Both the position numbers and the translations under genes were made by a program. A stretch of DNA of 64,000 bases from DATDPM01 sp041498815 (GTDB lineage: Bacteria; Pseudomonadota; Alphaproteobacteria; DATDPM01), in the NCBI GenBank assembly GCA_041498815.1, contig JBGQJC010000002.1, forward strand, positions 1-64,000, given 5' to 3'. A model generated the notes under the pieces. That model had not been told where the DNA came from, made no database searches, and was given only the letters and a program-made list of their open reading frames with translations. The first letter of the stretch is position 1, and each line of letters opens with the position of its first letter. Of this stretch, positions 61,679 to 64,000 are shown piece after piece.

Positions 61679-62788
61679 GGCGTTGGTCAGCCTAATCCCC
61701 AACTCGCGGGTGACCTCGGCGACGGCGGCGACAAGGGATTCCATCTGTTCCGCCTGGAGCGCGCCGATGCACCCGACCCGGAACGTTTCCGCCTTGGTCA
61801 GCTTGCCGGGATAGATGACGAAGCCGCGCCGGCGCAGGGCTTCGTAGAACGGCTCGAAGCGGAAGCCCGGGGGGTTGCGGAAGGTGACGATGACCGGCGC
61901 CTGGAGCCGGTCGGGCAGCAGCGTTTCGAAGCCGAGACGGCGCAGGCCCGCGACCAGGACCTCGCAGTTGCGGCGATAGCGGGCAAGCCGCGCCGGCGCC
62001 CCGCCTTCGGCGCCGTAAGCCTCGAGCGCGGCATCGAGCGCCGCGATCACATGGGTGGGCGGCGTGAAGCGCCATTGGCCGCTTTGCTCCAGGAATTTCC
62101 ATTGGTCATGGAGGTCGAGCGCGAGCGAGTGGGAATTGCCGGCGGCGGTTTCGAGCGCCGATTTGCGCGCGATGACGAATCCCATGCCCGGAACCCCTTC
62201 GAGGCATTTGTTGGACGAGGCGATGACCGCGTCATAGGCGAGTTTGCCGGCGCCAAGCGGCAGAATTCCGAAGGTGCTCATGGCGTCGATCAGGAGCTTG
62301 CGCCCGGCCTTGGCGGTCGCGGCGGCGATGTCCTCGATGGGGTTGAGGATGCCGGAGGTCGTTTCGCAATGGATCGCGGCGACATGGGAAATGCCGGGGT
62401 CGGCGGCGAGCGCGGCGGCTGCTTGCGCGCCCGAGGGCGGCGCCGTTTCCTCGGTCTCTAACACCGTGAAATTGCGCCCCACGATCTCGCAGATCTTCGC
62501 GATCCGCCGTCCATAGGCGCCGTTGACCAGCACCAGCACCTTGCCGCCGGGCGGAACCAGCGTGCCGATGGCGGCTTCCACCGCGTAGGTGCCGCTGCCC
62601 TGGATGGGCACGCAGAGGTGGGTCGCGGCGCCGTCGACGATGCTGAGGAGCCGGTCGCAAACGCGAGCGGTGAGGGCAATGAAATCGGCCTCGCGCGAGC
62701 CGAAATCGCGCTGCATCGCGGCGCGCGTGGCGCGCCGGGTGTTGATCGGCCCGGGCGTGAACAGCCAGGGTTTCTCGGGGCTTTCCAT
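61670..62788 (-). CDS. phnW: 2-aminoethylphosphonate aminotransferase
   Basis: The 372-residue class V PLP enzyme interconverts phosphonoacetaldehyde and 2-aminoethylphosphonate. WLFTPGPINTRRATRAAMQR opens the family. VPIQGSGTYAVEAAIGTLVP is the cofactor phosphate region. The PLP lysine lies in IASSNKCLEGVPGMGFVIAR. CETTSGILNPIEDIA is typical. Beside PEP mutase and the decarboxylase it works in the synthetic direction. It is convergent with aepY, so it has its own promoter in the 84 bp after the metalloprotease gene. Confidence 0.93.
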   Translation of the reverse strand: MESPEKPWLFTPGPINTRRATRAAMQRDFGSREADFIALTARVCDRLLSIVDGAATHLCVPIQGSGTYAVEAAIGTLVPPGGKVLVLVNGAYGRRIAKICEIVGRNFTVLETEETAPPSGAQAAAALAADPGISHVAAIHCETTSGILNPIEDIAAATAKAGRKLLIDAMSTFGILPLGAGKLAYDAVIASSNKCLEGVPGMGFVIARKSALETAAGNSHSLALDLHDQWKFLEQSGQWRFTPPTHVIAALDAALEAYGAEGGAPARLARYRRNCEVLVAGLRRLGFETLLPDRLQAPVIVTFRNPPGFRFEPFYEALRRRGFVIYPGKLTKAETFRVGCIGALQAEQMESLVAAVAEVTRELGIRLTNASA

Positions 62789-62872
62789 GCCCGCGAGGCT
62801 ATCGCCGTCCGGTGGCGGTTCTCAAGCGCGATCCGGCGCGTTGCCGGGAAGAACGACCGGCCGGGCTTGGGC

Positions 62873-63298
62873 TCAGCAGGTGGGCCCCATGAAGGCGCCG
62901 AGATAGAAATTCGGGCCGAAGGCGACGCTGCGCCCGTTTTCCTCCAGGTACCTCTGCTGAACGCCGTAAGCCTCGTGCTCGCGCAACTGGGGCCGCAAGA
63001 CGGCCGGAATATTGGCGAACCGGTGATTGCGATTCTGCAGATAGTGGACGAGCTCGTGCAGCAGCACGGAGCGGGCGCAGACGTTGGTTTCGATCTGGAG
63101 GCCGTCGTCGATGTAGACGACGTTTTTATCCGGATACACGCCCAAAGCCTCGCACGGGCCGGCGCAGGCGAGCTGCGCGATCTGGGCATGAGGGACCAGG
63201 GCAACGGCGGGCGGCTCGTTGGGCAGGGCGTAGGATGTGTGAGTGCCGATCCAGGCCAGCAAGCCGGCCACGATCAAATTCATGGTATTCGGGTCCAT
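62873..63298 (-). CDS. Small HELVH metalloprotease-like protein, copy 1
   Basis: The 141-residue protein has an N-terminal hydrophobic helix (MNLIVAGLLAWIGTHTSYAL) that may export or anchor it. HELVH at residues 81-85 in CARSVLLHELVHYLQNR is a zinc-protease HExxH motif. LACAGPCEALGVYPDKN holds two cysteines conserved with copy 2. It ends AFMGPTC. I do not know its function; the fold could be a minimal peptidase or a zinc-binding remnant. GAGGAGG before the ATG at 63298 sets the start. 58% or so of residues look shared with copy 2 by eye. Confidence 0.75.
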   Translation of the reverse strand: MDPNTMNLIVAGLLAWIGTHTSYALPNEPPAVALVPHAQIAQLACAGPCEALGVYPDKNVVYIDDGLQIETNVCARSVLLHELVHYLQNRNHRFANIPAVLRPQLREHEAYGVQQRYLEENGRSVAFGPNFYLGAFMGPTC

Positions 63299-63547
63299 AA
63301 CGCACCTCCTCGACCCCCATCCGGCGGCGCGTGTTTTCACGTCGCTGCCTCCCACGGGCCGAAGCCGGTTCCAGGACCATTCGGTCCCGAACCGCGGCAC
63401 CCTCACTTCATTCCCCTCTTCAATCCTTCCCTGGGCTTAGAAACGCCGGGCCGGCTGGCCGCAAAAACCCACGGCTAATCCACCCATTACGGTAATATAG
63501 GACAATGCCGCTGACCGATCTATGGGGCGTTTTGTCGCAGGGGATTT

Positions 63548-63997
63548 TTAGCCGCCCGCCCGCTGGCCGGGGTTGCAGGCGGGGCCCATGAAGGCCCCCA
63601 AGCGGAAATTGTTGCCGAAGTCGACGGCGCGGCCGTTGTCGCTGAGGAACTGCTTCTGGACCGAGTAAGCCTCGCGCTCGCGCAACTGGGATTGGATCAC
63701 GCGCGGCAAATTCAAAAACCGCCCCTCCTGTTGCTGGTCGTAATGGACGAGCTCGTGCAGCAGCACGGAGCGCGCGCAGATATTGCTGTCGAGCTGGAGT
63801 TTGGCGTCGACGTAGATGACGCCGGCATCGGGATAGACGCCGAGCGCTTCGCACGATTGGCCGCAGGCGAGCAGTTCAAGATAGGCGTGGGGCACCACGG
63901 CGATAACGGGCGTTTCCGCCGGCATGGGATAAGTGGTGTGGGCGCTGATCCAAGTCAGCAAACCCACGACCAGGGCTTTCATGCTCCCAGGGTCCAT
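63548..63997 (-). CDS. Small HELVH metalloprotease-like protein, copy 2
   Basis: The 149-residue paralogue of the preceding gene begins MDPGSMKALVVGLLTWISAH and has HELVH at the same residues 81-85, with the same cysteine pair (LACGQSCEALGVYPDAG) and AFMGPACNPG near the end. The two copies lie head to tail with 250 bp between, a clear tandem duplication. The ATG at 63997 matches the copy 1 start, but only 3 bp of upstream sequence remain in the window, so its ribosome site cannot be judged. The 63299-63547 gap shows no gene. Confidence 0.75.
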   Translation of the reverse strand: MDPGSMKALVVGLLTWISAHTTYPMPAETPVIAVVPHAYLELLACGQSCEALGVYPDAGVIYVDAKLQLDSNICARSVLLHELVHYDQQQEGRFLNLPRVIQSQLREREAYSVQKQFLSDNGRAVDFGNNFRLGAFMGPACNPGQRAGG

Positions 63998-64000
63998 CGC

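Overview
The window is a high-GC, densely packed chromosomal segment from an alphaproteobacterium, probably a Rhodospirillales-like one. This rests on gene content, not on a search: a hopanoid cluster with the HpnC/D/E squalene route, a TipF-like degenerate EAL protein, class I lysyl-tRNA synthetase, groESL under a CIRCE element, a B12-dependent methylmalonyl-CoA mutase and a heme A synthase. I found no rRNA, tRNA, complete insertion sequence, CRISPR array or replication origin.

Layout. 0-8 kb (minus strand): an EamA transporter cut by the window edge, a mechanosensitive channel, methylmalonyl-CoA mutase, the TipF-like protein and pyrD. 8-18 kb: an S24-type repressor, class I LysRS, a TPR lipoprotein, two small genes (one TerB-like), a PAS histidine kinase with a coupled response regulator, groESL, a glutathione transferase, a periplasmic cyclophilin, and a secreted protein built from two copies of one domain ('gene A', 17432-18055). 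18-28.5 kb is an accessory region. It is bracketed by two copies of a ~380-bp direct repeat (R1 18102-18488, R2 25616-25988) and carries a PLDc_N microprotein, a DUF899 gene translationally coupled to a Z1-domain ATPase, a 39-residue membrane peptide, a P-type ATPase, a HEPN-like protein and an ankyrin protein. It also holds two gene remnants. The left one matches the tail of gene A, which lies to the left. The right one matches the tail of the large oxidoreductase 'gene B' (28592-32095), which lies to the right. In both, the differences are mostly synonymous.

28.5-38 kb: a sulfate-assimilation operon (cysI-cysH-cysD-cysNC) behind a clear sigma-70-like promoter with AT-rich palindromes. Gene B, a 1,167-residue Fe-S/FAD/NAD oxidoreductase, is the last gene on the same strand and might supply electrons to the sulfite reductase. 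38-41.5 kb: heme A synthase, a PhyH-family dioxygenase and an outer-membrane beta-barrel protein.

41.9-58.7 kb: the hopanoid cluster. hpnB, hpnC, dxs, hpnD, hpnE, shc and hpnG run on the plus strand; hpnN, a nucleotidyltransferase, hpnA, ispH and hpnH run on the minus strand; hpnM diverges from hpnN. dxs and ispH place isoprenoid precursor synthesis within the squalene-to-hopanoid route. 58.8-62.8 kb: a complete 2-aminoethylphosphonate (AEP) pathway, namely PEP mutase fused to a nucleotidyltransferase, phosphonopyruvate decarboxylase and AEP transaminase, directly behind hpnM. A second nucleotidyltransferase overlaps hpnN by a GTGA junction, so phosphonate activation and hopanoid transport are physically interleaved. 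The window ends with two tandem paralogous small HELVH metalloprotease-like proteins.
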